This document shows positions 1 to 8,936 of a stretch of 64,000 nt of DNA, in pieces. How positions within the stretch are numbered: the stretch's first letter is position 1; the number at the start of each line of letters is the position of its first letter. The notes under the pieces are model-generated. The model did no database searches, had not been told where the DNA came from, and saw only the letters and a list, made by a program, of their open reading frames with translations. Both the position numbers and the translations under genes were made by a program. This stretch comes from Streptomyces spectabilis. Its GTDB lineage: Bacteria; Actinomycetota; Actinomycetes; Streptomycetales; Streptomycetaceae. The stretch is taken from the NCBI RefSeq assembly GCF_008704795.1, contig NZ_CP023690.1, positions 8,194,501-8,258,500 on the forward strand. The letters are read 5' to 3'.

Positions 1-879
1 CAGAGCCTGCCCCTCGCCCTGTGCGACCGCTTCACGGCGGCGGGCGGGGGCCTGCGCCTCGGCCACCGGCTCCTGCGGATCGACCGCGCGGAGCCGGGCG
101 CGGCCCGAACCGCGGCGGAACGCGGCGAGCCCCCGCCCCGCTATCTGCTGACCTTCGCCCTGGAGGACCCGCGGGGCCGCGCCACCGGAGAGCATCTGCG
201 CGTCCACGCGCGCACGGTCCTGCTCGCCCTGCCGCCGGGGCCGCTGCGCCGGCTCGCCCAGGACGGGCTGCCTTTCACCCCCCGGCTCCGCGCGGACCTC
301 GCGGCCCTCGACGCCGTGCCCGCGCACAAGCTCTTCCTGCTGTACGAGACGGCGTGGTGGCGCCGCCTGGGCCTGACGCGCGGCCGCGCCACGACGGACC
401 TGCCGCTGCGCCAGCTCTGGTACGGCGGCACCTGCCCGCCGCCCGCCGCCGCCCGCGGTGAAGGACCGGCGCTGCTGCTCGCCGCGTACCCGAGCGGACC
501 CGCCACCGAGGCGTGGCACGCCGTCGAGCCGCCGCACCCCTCCGCGCGCGAGCCCGACGCGGCCGCCGTCGAGCGGGCCCACCGCCTCGTCGCCCGCATG
601 CACGGGCTGCCCGGCCTCGCGGCCCCGCTGCTCGCCCGCCGACAGGACTGGAACCGGCCACCGCACGACGGGGCCTGGCACGTGTGGCGGCCCGGCCACG
701 ACCCCGAGGCGGTGGCGCCCCGCGTGCGCCGCCCCCTGCCCGGCGAGGCGGTGCACCTCGTCAGCGACTGCTGGACGCCCGACCCCGGCTCGATCGAAGG
801 GGTCGTCTCCTGCGCGGAGGCGGTGCTGAGCGAGCTCGCGAGGGAACGGGGCGACCACGGGGGACACCGGGCACGGTAG
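1..879 (+). CDS. Flavin amine oxidase-like protein, 3' part
   Basis: The reading frame is open from the first base and stops at TAG 877-879, so the N-terminal part with the dinucleotide-binding motif lies outside the window. About 292 residues are visible. A segment reading TVLLALPPGPLRRL, followed by a Trp-rich stretch (YETAWWRRLG) and a C-terminal SDCWTPDPGSIEGVVSCAE, resembles the substrate and distal FAD portions of FAD-dependent amine oxidases/protoporphyrinogen oxidase-like proteins, where a Gly-Ala/Val rich end contacts FAD. The family call rests on these motifs only. Substrate and pathway cannot be told. The gene is followed by a short direct repeat and then the cold-shock gene. Confidence 0.55.
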   Translation, partial: QSLPLALCDRFTAAGGGLRLGHRLLRIDRAEPGAARTAAERGEPPPRYLLTFALEDPRGRATGEHLRVHARTVLLALPPGPLRRLAQDGLPFTPRLRADLAALDAVPAHKLFLLYETAWWRRLGLTRGRATTDLPLRQLWYGGTCPPPAAARGEGPALLLAAYPSGPATEAWHAVEPPHPSAREPDAAAVERAHRLVARMHGLPGLAAPLLARRQDWNRPPHDGAWHVWRPGHDPEAVAPRVRRPLPGEAVHLVSDCWTPDPGSIEGVVSCAEAVLSELARERGDHGGHRAR

Positions 880-925
880 GGCGGCACAGAGGCGCCCTGG
901 GCGGCGGGACACCGGGCACGGTAGG
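861..925. repeat. Two direct copies of a 20-bp sequence, 45 bp apart
   Basis: GGGACACCGGGCACGGTAGG occurs at 861-880 and again at 906-925. The first copy contains the stop codon of the upstream gene. The spacer holds a short AGGGCG/CGCCCT inverted repeat, which could be a weak terminator. The arrangement suggests a local duplication of the 3' end. Confidence 0.8.
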
Positions 926-1004
926 TTCTCCGTAAAGATTCGGTCATCGGTGGGGCCCGCACAGGGCGGTTCCTCACCGTGCGGTTGTGGCGAGGTGTGG
1001 TGGC

Positions 1005-1430
1005 ATGGGTGTGCTGACGGTGGGGAAGGTCCTGCGGTTCGACGAGGTCCGCGGCTACGGGTTCATCGCTCCCGAGACGGGCGACGAGGACGTGTTCATG
1101 CACGCGAACGACCTCGTGGGCGAGAAGTACCTCTACCAAGAGGGCAGCGTGGTCGAGTTCTTCCTGGAGATGGGGGACAAGGGGCCCAAGGCGTCGAACA
1201 TCCGCCTGGTCCATCAGTCCACCTCCCACCAGCTGCCGCGCGGCGGCCTCGCGGCCCGGTCCGCCGCCCCCGCGGCCGGTGACGGGGAGGTCTCCCCGGC
1301 CGACGAGTTCGCCCAGGAGCTGACGGAGGCCCTGCTCGACTCCGTCGGCTCCCTGACCGGCGACCAGATCAAGCGCGTGCGGGCCTGTGTGCTCGAACTG
1401 GCGCGGGAGCACGGCTGGGTCGCCTCCTGA
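1005..1430 (+). CDS. Cold-shock domain protein with C-terminal extension
   Basis: A 141-aa protein whose first about 70 residues form a cold-shock (OB-fold) domain that binds single-stranded RNA or DNA. The RNP1-like GYGFI and RNP2-like DVFMH motifs are visible, spaced as in CspA proteins. The remaining half (after about residue 75) is an Ala/Gly-rich linker and a predicted helical tail, making it twice the size of CspA; such extended forms occur in actinomycetes. ATG 1005 is preferred because GAGGTG lies about 9 nt upstream. A GTG at 987 would add six residues. It is probably an RNA chaperone or regulator. It converges on the secreted peptidase gene and ends before a strong hairpin. Confidence 0.85.
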   Translation: MGVLTVGKVLRFDEVRGYGFIAPETGDEDVFMHANDLVGEKYLYQEGSVVEFFLEMGDKGPKASNIRLVHQSTSHQLPRGGLAARSAAPAAGDGEVSPADEFAQELTEALLDSVGSLTGDQIKRVRACVLELAREHGWVAS

Positions 1431-1455
1431 CGCCGGTTCGCGCGGAGCCGACGAA

Positions 1456-1485
1456 GGGCGGTGGGGTGCGCGCACCCCACCGCCC
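1456..1485. terminator. Bidirectional terminator hairpin
   Basis: A perfect 30-bp palindrome (arm GGGCGGTGGGGTGCG) lies between the convergent cold-shock and metallopeptidase genes. GC-rich hairpins without a U tract are usual terminators in Streptomyces. Confidence 0.8.
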
Positions 1486-1538
1486 CCGTCCGTCACCGAA
1501 GTCCCCCGCAGGGACCGCCGGTCGTCACTCCTGACGTG

Positions 1539-4500
1539 CTAGACGGGCTGCCACAGGGCGGGGACGTTCGGCGGCTCCCAGCCCGGGTAGGCGGTGTGGC
1601 CCTGGACGCAGCGGTAGCGGACGCCCTCGTACGTCACGACGTCCCCGGCCGTGTAGGTGGCACCCAGCTGCCAGGTGGTCTCGCCGCCGCCCGGCACGGT
1701 GAGGGTGTAGGTGGTGCTGTGGCTGACCTGCCCGGCGCCCGTGAAGGTCAGTGTGTACGTACCGCCGACCGTGCCCGCGGCGACCTCGACGGTGGCGGTG
1801 GAGGACTCACCCGAGGTGACCGACTCCGGGCTGAAGGTGACACTCACCCCTGCCGGGGCGCCCGACGCCGAGAGCTTCACCTGTTGTGCGTTGCCGCTGG
1901 TCGTGGCCGTGGCGACGGTGACCTTCGCGGAGGAACCCGGCTCGACGGTGCCCGTGGCCGGGTCCGCCGAGATCGAGAAGTCGTCGGTGGGGGCGGGTTC
2001 GTCGCCCACGGACGTCTTCCAGATCGTGTACGCGACCCCGTCCGAGCTGCGGTTCAGAGCGGTGGCGGCGATGTTGGCGGTGGTGTCGCAGCCGGAGTGG
2101 TAGCACGGGTCGTAGGCGCGGCCCGCGGTGCCGCCCCACTTCGCGGCCTCGGCGGCGGACTTCGTCGCTGAGGCGCCGGTGGCGTAGCCGGAGGTGGCGA
2201 TGCCGACCTGCTGGAACGACGCGTCGTCCGACCGGCCCCGCCCTTCGACGTTCTCCTGCGGGGCGAGGTTGAGCGACGTCCAGTACTCCTTCATCGGGGC
2301 CGAGGCCGCCGAGTTGAGGTTGTTGATGAAGTAGCCGGCGTTGACCGAGCCGACCATGTCGAAGTTGTAGTACGCCTTGATCTTGGCGCGCTCGGTGCCG
2401 TTGAGGGTCCTGGCGTAGTAGTCGGAGCCGTTCAGGCCCTGCTCCTCATCGGTCCACCAGGCGAACCGGACGCGGTTCTTCATGGTGGGGTTGTTCTGCG
2501 CCAGGGCCAGCGCGGCCTCCAGGATCGCGGCGGAGCCGGAGCCGTTGTCGTTGATGCCGGGTCCCGCGGCCACGCCGTCGAGGTGCGCGCCGAACATGTA
2601 GACGTTGTCCGCGTTGCCCCGCGGCCACTCGGCGATCAGGTTGTTGCCCGCGCCCGCGGAGCAGCCGGAGGCGCACGTCTGCTCGGTGACCTGGTATCCG
2701 GCGGCCTCCAGCTTGCCCTTGACGTAGGCGAGGGAGGCGCGGTAACCGGGCCCGGTGGCGCGGCGGTTGCCGCCGTTCTGCGAGGCGATGGTGTTGAGCT
2801 GCGTCAGATGCGCCTGGACCTTGGCCACGTCGATGTCCGGCGGCGGCGTCGGGTTGCCGCCGCCGCCCACGGTCAGCGTGTACTGGGCGGTGTGCGTCCT
2901 GGTGCCCGCGGTGCCCGTGACGGTGATCGGGTAGGTGCCGGCCGCGGTGGACGCCGAGGTGCTGATCTTCAGGGTGGAGTTGGCGCCGGAGGTGACGGTC
3001 GCCGGGTCGAACGTGACGCTGACTCCGGTGGGTGCGCCGGTGGAGGTCAGCGAGATCTGCTGGGCGCTGCCGGTGACGGTCGTGGTGTTGACCGTGGCCG
3101 TGGCCGAGGCGCCCGGCTCGACCTTGCCGGAGGCCGGACTCAGGCCGAGCGAGAAGTCGTTCTGCTGCCCCTCGCAGGTCGGGTCACCGGGCTGGGCCGG
3201 GATGCTGATGGCGTCCCAGGCGGCCTTGGTGGCGTTGAACAGGTCGCAGCTCGCGTCCAGGTTCTTCGCCGAGGTCAGGGTGGCGGTGCGGTAGCGCTTG
3301 TACGTCATGCCGCTGGTCTTGAGCAGCATGGCGCCGTAGAAGATCTTGCCGGCGTTCTTGGCGCCCACGCCGGTGACCTGCTTGCTGTTGCAGGTGGGGC
3401 TGGTGGGCTTGCCGCCACCGGGGTTGGAGCCTTCCGCGAGGAGGTAGAACCAGTGGTTCATCGGCCCGGCCGCCTTGTGCTCCTCGGTGCCGGGGATCGA
3501 CGCGGAGTAGCAGTTGGGGTCGTTGTTGACCTTGCTCGGGTCGTACATGTTCCGGATCGGGCCGCGGCCCTGGAGGTTGACCATCTCCCCGACGGTGTAG
3601 TCGGGGGTGTCGTAGGGGGCGGCCTGGTTGATGTACTCCTCGGTCAGGGCGCCCATGATGTCGCCGGTGGCCTCGCCGAGGCCGCTCTCGTTGTTCGCCC
3701 CGCCGGGGGTGTTGGAGTCCAGGCCGTGGCCGAACTCGTGGGCGACGACGTCGACCCCGGCGATCCACTCGTTCGCGCTGTTGTGGCCGATGGTGACGGA
3801 GGAGCCGTCCCAGTACGCGTTGAGCTGGTTGAGGCCCACGCGCACCGGCCAGCTGCGGCCGTTGCCGTCGTGACCGTTGCGGCCGAACCACTCCTTGAAC
3901 ATGTTCCACTGCTTCTGCGCCGCGAACATCACGTCGACGCAGCCGGTCTCCCGGCTGGTGGGGTTGCCGGTGCCCCAGTCGTCGGTGGCCTTGGTGAAGA
4001 GGCCGCCGTTGTAGTCCGAGCACTGCAGGCCGGGCCGTGTGGTGTCGCGCAGGACGTAGTTGGTGCCCGACCGGGAGGTGTCGATGGTCAGCGGGCTGGG
4101 GCCGTTCCACTTGCTGCGGCCGGTGCCCGCGCGCACGTCGTCGTAGGTGTCGACGACCTTGCCGGTGAGCGCGTTGACGAAGACGTGCAGCCTGCTGGGG
4201 TCGCCCGCCTTGGTCCTGCCGGTCAGGACGGTCTCCCAGGCGAGCGCGGGCGCGTCCTTCTCGACCCGGACGACCAGGCGCTTGGACGCGACCTTCGTCA
4301 CCGACGCCAGCTTGGCGCGGCTGGTCCTGACCGCCTGCGCGGCCTTGACCTCGGCCTTGGTGGTGACCGAGATCGTCGCGTCGGTGGCGGCGTGCACGGA
4401 GCGGACCTTGCCCTCGCCGTCGGCGAGGACCACCGCGTCACCGCCCACCACCGGCAGGCCGCGGTAGGTGCGCTCGTACGCGACGGAGTACAGGCCCTTG

Positions 4501-4718
4501 CCCCAGGGGATGACCTGCTGCCGGTCGTACTGTTCCTCGGGGCCCTTGGCGAGCGAGTCGAGGCCGCTCCGCGCCGCCTTGTCGGCGGCGGCGACGGCCT
4601 TCGCACGGGGGTCCGGCTTGCCCGCGGGGGGCGCGGCCGAGGCGAAGGATGCCGGTACCACCACCACCCCGAGTGCCATGGCCAGGGTTATCCCGGCCGC
4701 TGCGGATCTTCTGAGCAT
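1539..4718 (-). CDS. Secreted multidomain metallopeptidase (M4 + M28 + CBM5/12)
   Basis: A 1059-aa exported protein. Domains in order: signal peptide ([20 protein letters not shown]..., residues 1-30); FTP/PepSY-type propeptide (about 35-200); M4 thermolysin-like catalytic domain with HEFGH (H327, E328, H331) and GEATGD (E349) as zinc site; an Ig-like beta domain of about 95 residues; an M28 aminopeptidase domain (AHLDG near 712, then NDNGSGSAA and WWTDEEQG); a second copy of the Ig-like domain; and a C-terminal CBM5/12 chitin-binding module of about 45 residues with conserved Trp/Tyr ([17 protein letters not shown]). ATG 4718 was chosen because AAGGAG precedes it and a signal peptide follows; upstream residues of the longer frame look non-coding. 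It probably degrades extracellular protein near chitin or cell walls, combining endo- and aminopeptidase activity. Confidence 0.9.
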   Translation of the reverse strand: MLRRSAAAGITLAMALGVVVVPASFASAAPPAGKPDPRAKAVAAADKAARSGLDSLAKGPEEQYDRQQVIPWGKGLYSVAYERTYRGLPVVGGDAVVLADGEGKVRSVHAATDATISVTTKAEVKAAQAVRTSRAKLASVTKVASKRLVVRVEKDAPALAWETVLTGRTKAGDPSRLHVFVNALTGKVVDTYDDVRAGTGRSKWNGPSPLTIDTSRSGTNYVLRDTTRPGLQCSDYNGGLFTKATDDWGTGNPTSRETGCVDVMFAAQKQWNMFKEWFGRNGHDGNGRSWPVRVGLNQLNAYWDGSSVTIGHNSANEWIAGVDVVAHEFGHGLDSNTPGGANNESGLGEATGDIMGALTEEYINQAAPYDTPDYTVGEMVNLQGRGPIRNMYDPSKVNNDPNCYSASIPGTEEHKAAGPMNHWFYLLAEGSNPGGGKPTSPTCNSKQVTGVGAKNAGKIFYGAMLLKTSGMTYKRYRTATLTSAKNLDASCDLFNATKAAWDAISIPAQPGDPTCEGQQNDFSLGLSPASGKVEPGASATATVNTTTVTGSAQQISLTSTGAPTGVSVTFDPATVTSGANSTLKISTSASTAAGTYPITVTGTAGTRTHTAQYTLTVGGGGNPTPPPDIDVAKVQAHLTQLNTIASQNGGNRRATGPGYRASLAYVKGKLEAAGYQVTEQTCASGCSAGAGNNLIAEWPRGNADNVYMFGAHLDGVAAGPGINDNGSGSAAILEAALALAQNNPTMKNRVRFAWWTDEEQGLNGSDYYARTLNGTERAKIKAYYNFDMVGSVNAGYFINNLNSAASAPMKEYWTSLNLAPQENVEGRGRSDDASFQQVGIATSGYATGASATKSAAEAAKWGGTAGRAYDPCYHSGCDTTANIAATALNRSSDGVAYTIWKTSVGDEPAPTDDFSISADPATGTVEPGSSAKVTVATATTSGNAQQVKLSASGAPAGVSVTFSPESVTSGESSTATVEVAAGTVGGTYTLTFTGAGQVSHSTTYTLTVPGGGETTWQLGATYTAGDVVTYEGVRYRCVQGHTAYPGWEPPNVPALWQPV

Positions 4719-4942
4719 CACGGCTCCTTGTGAGAGGTGTTGAGGCTCGGCTGGGCCATGGGGGAGTGCGTGCGCGCGTCGGTTCCCGCGGCCGTGCCCG
4801 GTGGTCCGCATCTGTACTGACGGTGACATGACACCCTCATGGCTGGCGGAACCCTCACATCGGCCCGGGCCCCGGTCAATGGATTTCGGGCGTCCGGCAC
4901 GTCTTGTCAAGAACTGGCAAGCGCGCCGGGCGGGGCCCGGCG

Positions 4943-6355
4943 TCACTCCGACAGGCTCCGCAGCCGCTCGCGGTACTCCCGGACTTCCGGCAGGTCGCCC
5001 CAGCGCCCGGCGAGCCGGCTGTGCAGCCCGCGCAACTCGGCGGTGATCATCAACTCGCGTGCGCTCAGGGCCTCTTTCAGGACAGGCTGCGCCAGGGCGA
5101 CCGCCGCGACGGGGTCACCGGCGCACGCCCAGCTGTCCGCCAGGCGCAGCGTGAGCAGCAGGCGCGTGGTCTGCATCACGGGCGGAAGCAGCGCGTACGA
5201 CCGGGCGGTGGCCTCGATCGCGCGCCGGGCCACCGCGCGGTCGTCCGTCATCACCGCGAGGTCGCGCAGCGCCCCGCCGATCGCCGACTCCAGACGCAGT
5301 ACGCCCTCCGCCCCCGACAGCCAGGGCGCTTCCAGGCGGTCCCGGTCGTCCAGGCGGGCGAACCTGCGCCGGGCCATGGAGATGTGCCGTCGGCACGCGG
5401 CGGAGTCGTGGCTCAGCGCGTACGCCCGCGCCTGGTAGAGGTCCGCCAGGGTCGTCATCCAGCGCCGCTTGGCGTCCACCGCGCCGATGGCCTCCGCGTA
5501 CACGAGCATCGACGCGGCGTCCCCGTCGAGCCGGACGAGGGTGCACATGTCGCTGAGGAGCGTCGCCCGGGCCTCGGCGTCCTGGGCGGCGTCCGCCCAC
5601 CGCAGGCCGTGCCCGAGCCAGGCCATGGCGACGCCGCTCTGCCCCCGCTCCATCCGCAGCCGCCCGGCGACCTGCGCGTACTGTGCGGCGAGCCGCAACT
5701 GGCCGTACGGCAGGCGGCCGGTGGAGTTGACCGCCTCGGCCCAGCGGGCCACGCCGCGCAGGAGGCGCTCGACGGTGGTCACGCACGCGTCGGTGACCTG
5801 GGCGAACGCCTCGCGGATCAGACAGGCGAGGACGGCGGTGAGGCCGTGCAGCAGCTCCACCTCCGCGCCGAGCACCTCACTGGCGCGGTCGTACGGCTTG
5901 GTCAGCCCGCTCAGCAGGTCCGCCACCGAGCTCCGGTCGGGCGTCGCGCAGCCCACCGTGCCGTGCAGCGGGCAGGCCAGGCCCTCGTCGGGCAGCCGCG
6001 CGGGCCACGGCTGGGCGGTCAGGGGGACCTCGATCCCCGGGGTGTCGGCTCCGGGGATCGGGGAGAACAGCGTCGGTGCCGTCAGGAAGCGGCCGGGCAC
6101 GCACAGCGACTGCCGCGGCGAGGAGATGGCCGTGGCGAGCTGCCCCCCGGTCTCCAGGACGGCGTCGAGCCGGCTCACCAGGTCGAAGGGCGGCTCCCGA
6201 AGGCCGCTCTCCAGCCGGCTGATGAAGCTGTGGTGGTAGCCCACCCGCCGACCGAGCTGCAACTGGGTGAGTCCGGCCCGCCGCCGGTGGAAGCGCAACT
6301 GCCGCCCGAACTCAGCCCACCCCGGGTCGACCGCCTGTGACATGCCGACGGACAT
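4943..6355 (-). CDS. XRE-family helix-turn-helix regulator
   Basis: A 470-aa cytoplasmic protein. Residues about 15-70 form an XRE/lambda-Cro helix-turn-helix ([20 protein letters not shown], then [13 protein letters not shown]). The long remainder is Ala/Leu/Arg-rich and helical, as in the many Streptomyces HTH proteins with a C-terminal TPR-like sensory part. ATG 6355 has GGGGAGGGG just upstream, whereas the internal Met at 6343 has none. It lies at the left border of the DAHP-synthase operon on the same strand. A tandem 15-bp repeat at 6401-6430 is a candidate operator just ahead of it. Its target is unknown. Confidence 0.8.
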   Translation of the reverse strand: MSVGMSQAVDPGWAEFGRQLRFHRRRAGLTQLQLGRRVGYHHSFISRLESGLREPPFDLVSRLDAVLETGGQLATAISSPRQSLCVPGRFLTAPTLFSPIPGADTPGIEVPLTAQPWPARLPDEGLACPLHGTVGCATPDRSSVADLLSGLTKPYDRASEVLGAEVELLHGLTAVLACLIREAFAQVTDACVTTVERLLRGVARWAEAVNSTGRLPYGQLRLAAQYAQVAGRLRMERGQSGVAMAWLGHGLRWADAAQDAEARATLLSDMCTLVRLDGDAASMLVYAEAIGAVDAKRRWMTTLADLYQARAYALSHDSAACRRHISMARRRFARLDDRDRLEAPWLSGAEGVLRLESAIGGALRDLAVMTDDRAVARRAIEATARSYALLPPVMQTTRLLLTLRLADSWACAGDPVAAVALAQPVLKEALSARELMITAELRGLHSRLAGRWGDLPEVREYRERLRSLSE

Positions 6356-6400
6356 GGCCCCTCCCCGACCGGGCTCCCCCTGGGGTCAGTGTGACAGGTG

Positions 6401-6430
6401 AGGTTGATTCTTCCAAGGTTGATTCTTCCA
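6401..6430. repeat. Perfect tandem 15-bp repeat (candidate operator)
   Basis: AGGTTGATTCTTCCA is present twice with no spacer, 45 bp upstream of the XRE gene start. It is AT-rich compared with its surroundings and lies in the only non-coding gap between the ABM gene and the XRE gene, so it may be a binding site for that regulator or part of its promoter. Confidence 0.75.
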
Positions 6431-6502
6431 ACACCTATACGTACAGGGGGAATTGGCGCCCGCGGTGGCCCGGGGTGGCGGAGCCGGAGGACGGGCGAGC
6501 CG

Positions 6503-6835
6503 TCAGCTTTCCGGGTGGTGGACGGCGAAGACCGTGTACGTGTGCGGGTCGGGCGTGCCCAGCGCGGCGGCCCGGTCGCGGTACACCTGGACATCCGGGT
6601 CACCCATGGTGGCCTTGATGTCGGCCTTGCTGCGCCACTGCGCGAAGTAGACGAGGCGCTTGCCGTCGCGGCTGGTCATGATGTTGACGGAGATGCAGCC
6701 GGGCCGGTGGCGGATGAACTTCTCGGCGCCTTCGCTGAGCACCTCGGCCAGCTCCCGCTGCTTCTCCGGCTCCACTTCGAACACGTTGATCATGGCGAAG
6801 GTGCCGTCGTCGGTGCGGATGATCGTCTCGGTCAT
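6503..6835 (-). CDS. ABM-domain (antibiotic biosynthesis monooxygenase) protein
   Basis: A 110-aa single-domain protein of the dimeric ferredoxin-like ABM fold: FAMINVFEVEPEKQREL, the HRPGCISVNI strand and LVYFAQWRSKADI match the pattern of this family, which includes cofactor-free quinone-forming monooxygenases and IsdG/HmoA-type heme oxygenases. Asn at the start of the first strand (MINVF) and the Trp of QWRS are the residues usually conserved. ATG 6835 is preferred; a GTG at 6844 is possible. It lies 92 nt downstream of the DAHP synthase on the same strand. With the O-methyltransferase nearby, oxidation of a phenolic intermediate is plausible but inferred from context. Confidence 0.75.
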   Translation of the reverse strand: MTETIIRTDDGTFAMINVFEVEPEKQRELAEVLSEGAEKFIRHRPGCISVNIMTSRDGKRLVYFAQWRSKADIKATMGDPDVQVYRDRAAALGTPDPHTYTVFAVHHPES

Positions 6836-6927
6836 GGGGGTCACGTGCCTTTCGTCGTCGATGGTTAGGGCTGATCACTCGTCGGCAGGACTCGGGCGAC
6901 GGACGGCCGGGGAAGGCCCGGCAGCCC

Positions 6928-8181
6928 TCAGGAGGGGGCCGCCGTCCACGCGCGGGCCACCTCGACCGCCTGTGCCGGGTTGAGCCGCGGGTCGCACAGG
7001 GACGAGGGGGTGGCTCCGGCGGCCCCGGCGTCGAGTTCGGCCGGGTCCGTCCAGACGCACTCGGCCACGTCGTGCGGCGTGGTTTCGAGGTGCAGCCCCG
7101 CGGGCGTTCCCCCTGCCGCGGCCACCACGTCCAGGAACGCGCGGACTTCGGCGACCACCGTCCGGACCGAACGGACCTTGACGCCCGAGGGCGACCTGAC
7201 GGTGTTGCCGTGCAGCGGATCACACAGCCACGCCACCCTGTACCCGGCCGTGCGCACCGCGGTGACCAGCGGGGGCAGCGCGGTACGGACCGCCGCCGCG
7301 CCCATCCGGGAGATCAGCGTGAGCCGCCCCGGCTCCCGGTCGGGGTCGAGGCGGGAGCACAGGGCGAGCAGATCCTCCGGCCGGGTCGCAGGCCCGACCT
7401 TGCACGCGACCGGGTTGGTCACCTGCGCCAGCATCCGGGCGTGCGGACCGTCCGGGTGGCGGGTGCGCTCACCGATCCACGGCAGGTGCGTGGAGGCAAG
7501 GAGGACGTGGCCGGCCGCGGTGCGACGCAGCAGCGGCAACTCGTAGTCGAGCACCAGCGCCTCGTGACTCGTCCACACCGGTGCCCCCGTGGGCAGGGTC
7601 CAGTCACTGGTGCGTTGCCGCAGATACGTCACGGCGCGATGGGCGGCGTAGTAGCACTCAAGGAGGCGCCGGGGGGCGGGGCGGCGGGCCTCGGCGGTCG
7701 GTTCGGGGCCGTTGACCAGGTGGCCGCGGTAGACGGGCAGTTCGACGCCGTCGACGTGCTCGGTGGTGGCGCTGCGCGGCTTGGCGAACTGACCGGCGAT
7801 CCGCCCGATGCGCACCACCGGCTGGCCGGTGCCCGCCACCATCACCCCGGCGAGCGCGTCCAGCAGGCCCGCCTTGCGCATGACCGTCGCTGGTTCGCAC
7901 TCGGCGGGGTCCTCGGCGCAGTCGCCCGCCTGGATCACCAGGTAGTGGCCGCTCGCGGCCTCGGCGAGCAGGGTCCGCAGCAGGCGGATCTCCTCCCAGG
8001 TCACCAGGCCCGGAAGGCGGGCCAGCTCGGCGCGGGCCGCCGCGACCTGGACGGAGTCGGTCCAGTCCGGCTGCTGTGCGGCCGCGCCGAGGTCGCGCGG
8101 GAAGTCCTCGTCCAGATCGTGGAGGGGAACTTCGACGGCGAGGGCGTGGAGCGGATATCCGGGGCGGGAGAGGCCGATCAC
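6928..8181 (-). CDS. Class II 3-deoxy-7-phosphoheptulonate (DAHP) synthase
   Basis: Catalyses condensation of phosphoenolpyruvate and erythrose 4-phosphate, the first step of the shikimate pathway. The 417-aa protein shows class II motifs: VIQAGDCAE with the metal-ligand Cys88, RIGRIAGQFAKPRS, and a conserved ending with CDPRLNPAQAVEVA. It is shorter than the about 460-aa housekeeping enzyme and resembles the extra copies found in clusters that make shikimate-derived metabolites. GTG start at 8181 overlaps the stop of the upstream O-methyltransferase gene (GTGA), which implies translational coupling. Its role is probably to raise flux to an aromatic or cyclitol precursor in secondary metabolism, possibly free of feedback inhibition. 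Confidence 0.9.
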   Translation of the reverse strand: MIGLSRPGYPLHALAVEVPLHDLDEDFPRDLGAAAQQPDWTDSVQVAAARAELARLPGLVTWEEIRLLRTLLAEAASGHYLVIQAGDCAEDPAECEPATVMRKAGLLDALAGVMVAGTGQPVVRIGRIAGQFAKPRSATTEHVDGVELPVYRGHLVNGPEPTAEARRPAPRRLLECYYAAHRAVTYLRQRTSDWTLPTGAPVWTSHEALVLDYELPLLRRTAAGHVLLASTHLPWIGERTRHPDGPHARMLAQVTNPVACKVGPATRPEDLLALCSRLDPDREPGRLTLISRMGAAAVRTALPPLVTAVRTAGYRVAWLCDPLHGNTVRSPSGVKVRSVRTVVAEVRAFLDVVAAAGGTPAGLHLETTPHDVAECVWTDPAELDAGAAGATPSSLCDPRLNPAQAVEVARAWTAAPS

Positions 8182-8852
8182 GGGAGCCGCCGCGCCATGG
8201 TCAGGCCGTCGGCGACGGCGAGCATGACCAGCTCCACGCGCTCGTCCTCGCGGGCGTGTTCGTTGAAGGCGTGCACGGCGGCCGGCTTCTCGCCCGGGAA
8301 CTCGTCGATCACCTGCCCGCTGAAGAGCGTGTTGTCGACCAGGATCAGCGCGTCAGGCCGCATCCGTGGCACCAACTCCTCCCAGTAGTCGATGTAACCG
8401 GGTTTGTCGGCGTCGATGAAGGCGAGGTCCAGGTGCGGCTCGGCGGGCAGGGCGCGCAGGGTGTCCACGGCCGGGCCGAGACGCAGTTCGATGCGGTCGG
8501 CGACACCGTCACGGATCCAGAACTCGTGGGCCAGATCGGTCCATTCGGCCGAGATGTCACAGGTGATCAAGGAGCCGTCGGCGGCGAGGCCGCGGGCCAG
8601 GCAGAGCGAGGAGGAGCCGGTGAACGTGCCCACTTCGACGACGTTCCGGGCGCCGAGCAACCGCACCAGGAAGGTCAGGAGCGCGGCCTCCTCGGGGGCG
8701 ACCACCATGTGCGCCTGATCGGGTGTGAGTGTCCGGGTCCGCTCCGCCAGTTCCGCCAAGAGAGGGTCGGGGGTCATCCTGCCCTGGGTGAGCAGATAGT
8801 CGTGCAGCTCGGATGTGAGCGCGATGTTCCTGAAGGTGTCGTTCCGCAGCAC
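8178..8852 (-). CDS. SAM-dependent O-methyltransferase (family 3, catechol-type)
   Basis: A 224-aa protein with the class I methyltransferase fold of the caffeoyl-CoA/catechol O-methyltransferase group: VVEVGTFTGSSSLCLARGL (SAM motif I), ITCDIS, FIDADKPGYIDYWEEL and LILVDNTLFSGQV, where the Asp-Asn pair binds the divalent metal. Members methylate vicinal phenolic hydroxyls. GTG 8852 is chosen because GGGAG lies 5-6 nt upstream; a longer frame to 8915 adds a poor Pro-rich start. It sits between an unknown protein and DAHP synthase in one operon, supporting a diphenolic substrate made by this locus. Confidence 0.85.
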   Translation of the reverse strand: MLRNDTFRNIALTSELHDYLLTQGRMTPDPLLAELAERTRTLTPDQAHMVVAPEEAALLTFLVRLLGARNVVEVGTFTGSSSLCLARGLAADGSLITCDISAEWTDLAHEFWIRDGVADRIELRLGPAVDTLRALPAEPHLDLAFIDADKPGYIDYWEELVPRMRPDALILVDNTLFSGQVIDEFPGEKPAAVHAFNEHAREDERVELVMLAVADGLTMARRLP

Positions 8853-8936
8853 GGGGTCTCCCGATGGTGGTGAGAGGAATGGGTCCGCGGGGCCGAGTGG
8901 AGGAACCGGCCCCACGGGGTGCGCCCGGTGGTCGGT

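Noticed and set aside
2583..4733. 716-residue plus-strand frame over the metallopeptidase
   Set aside because: Antisense to a gene with clear catalytic motifs; sequence is Val/Gly/Arg-rich without domains.
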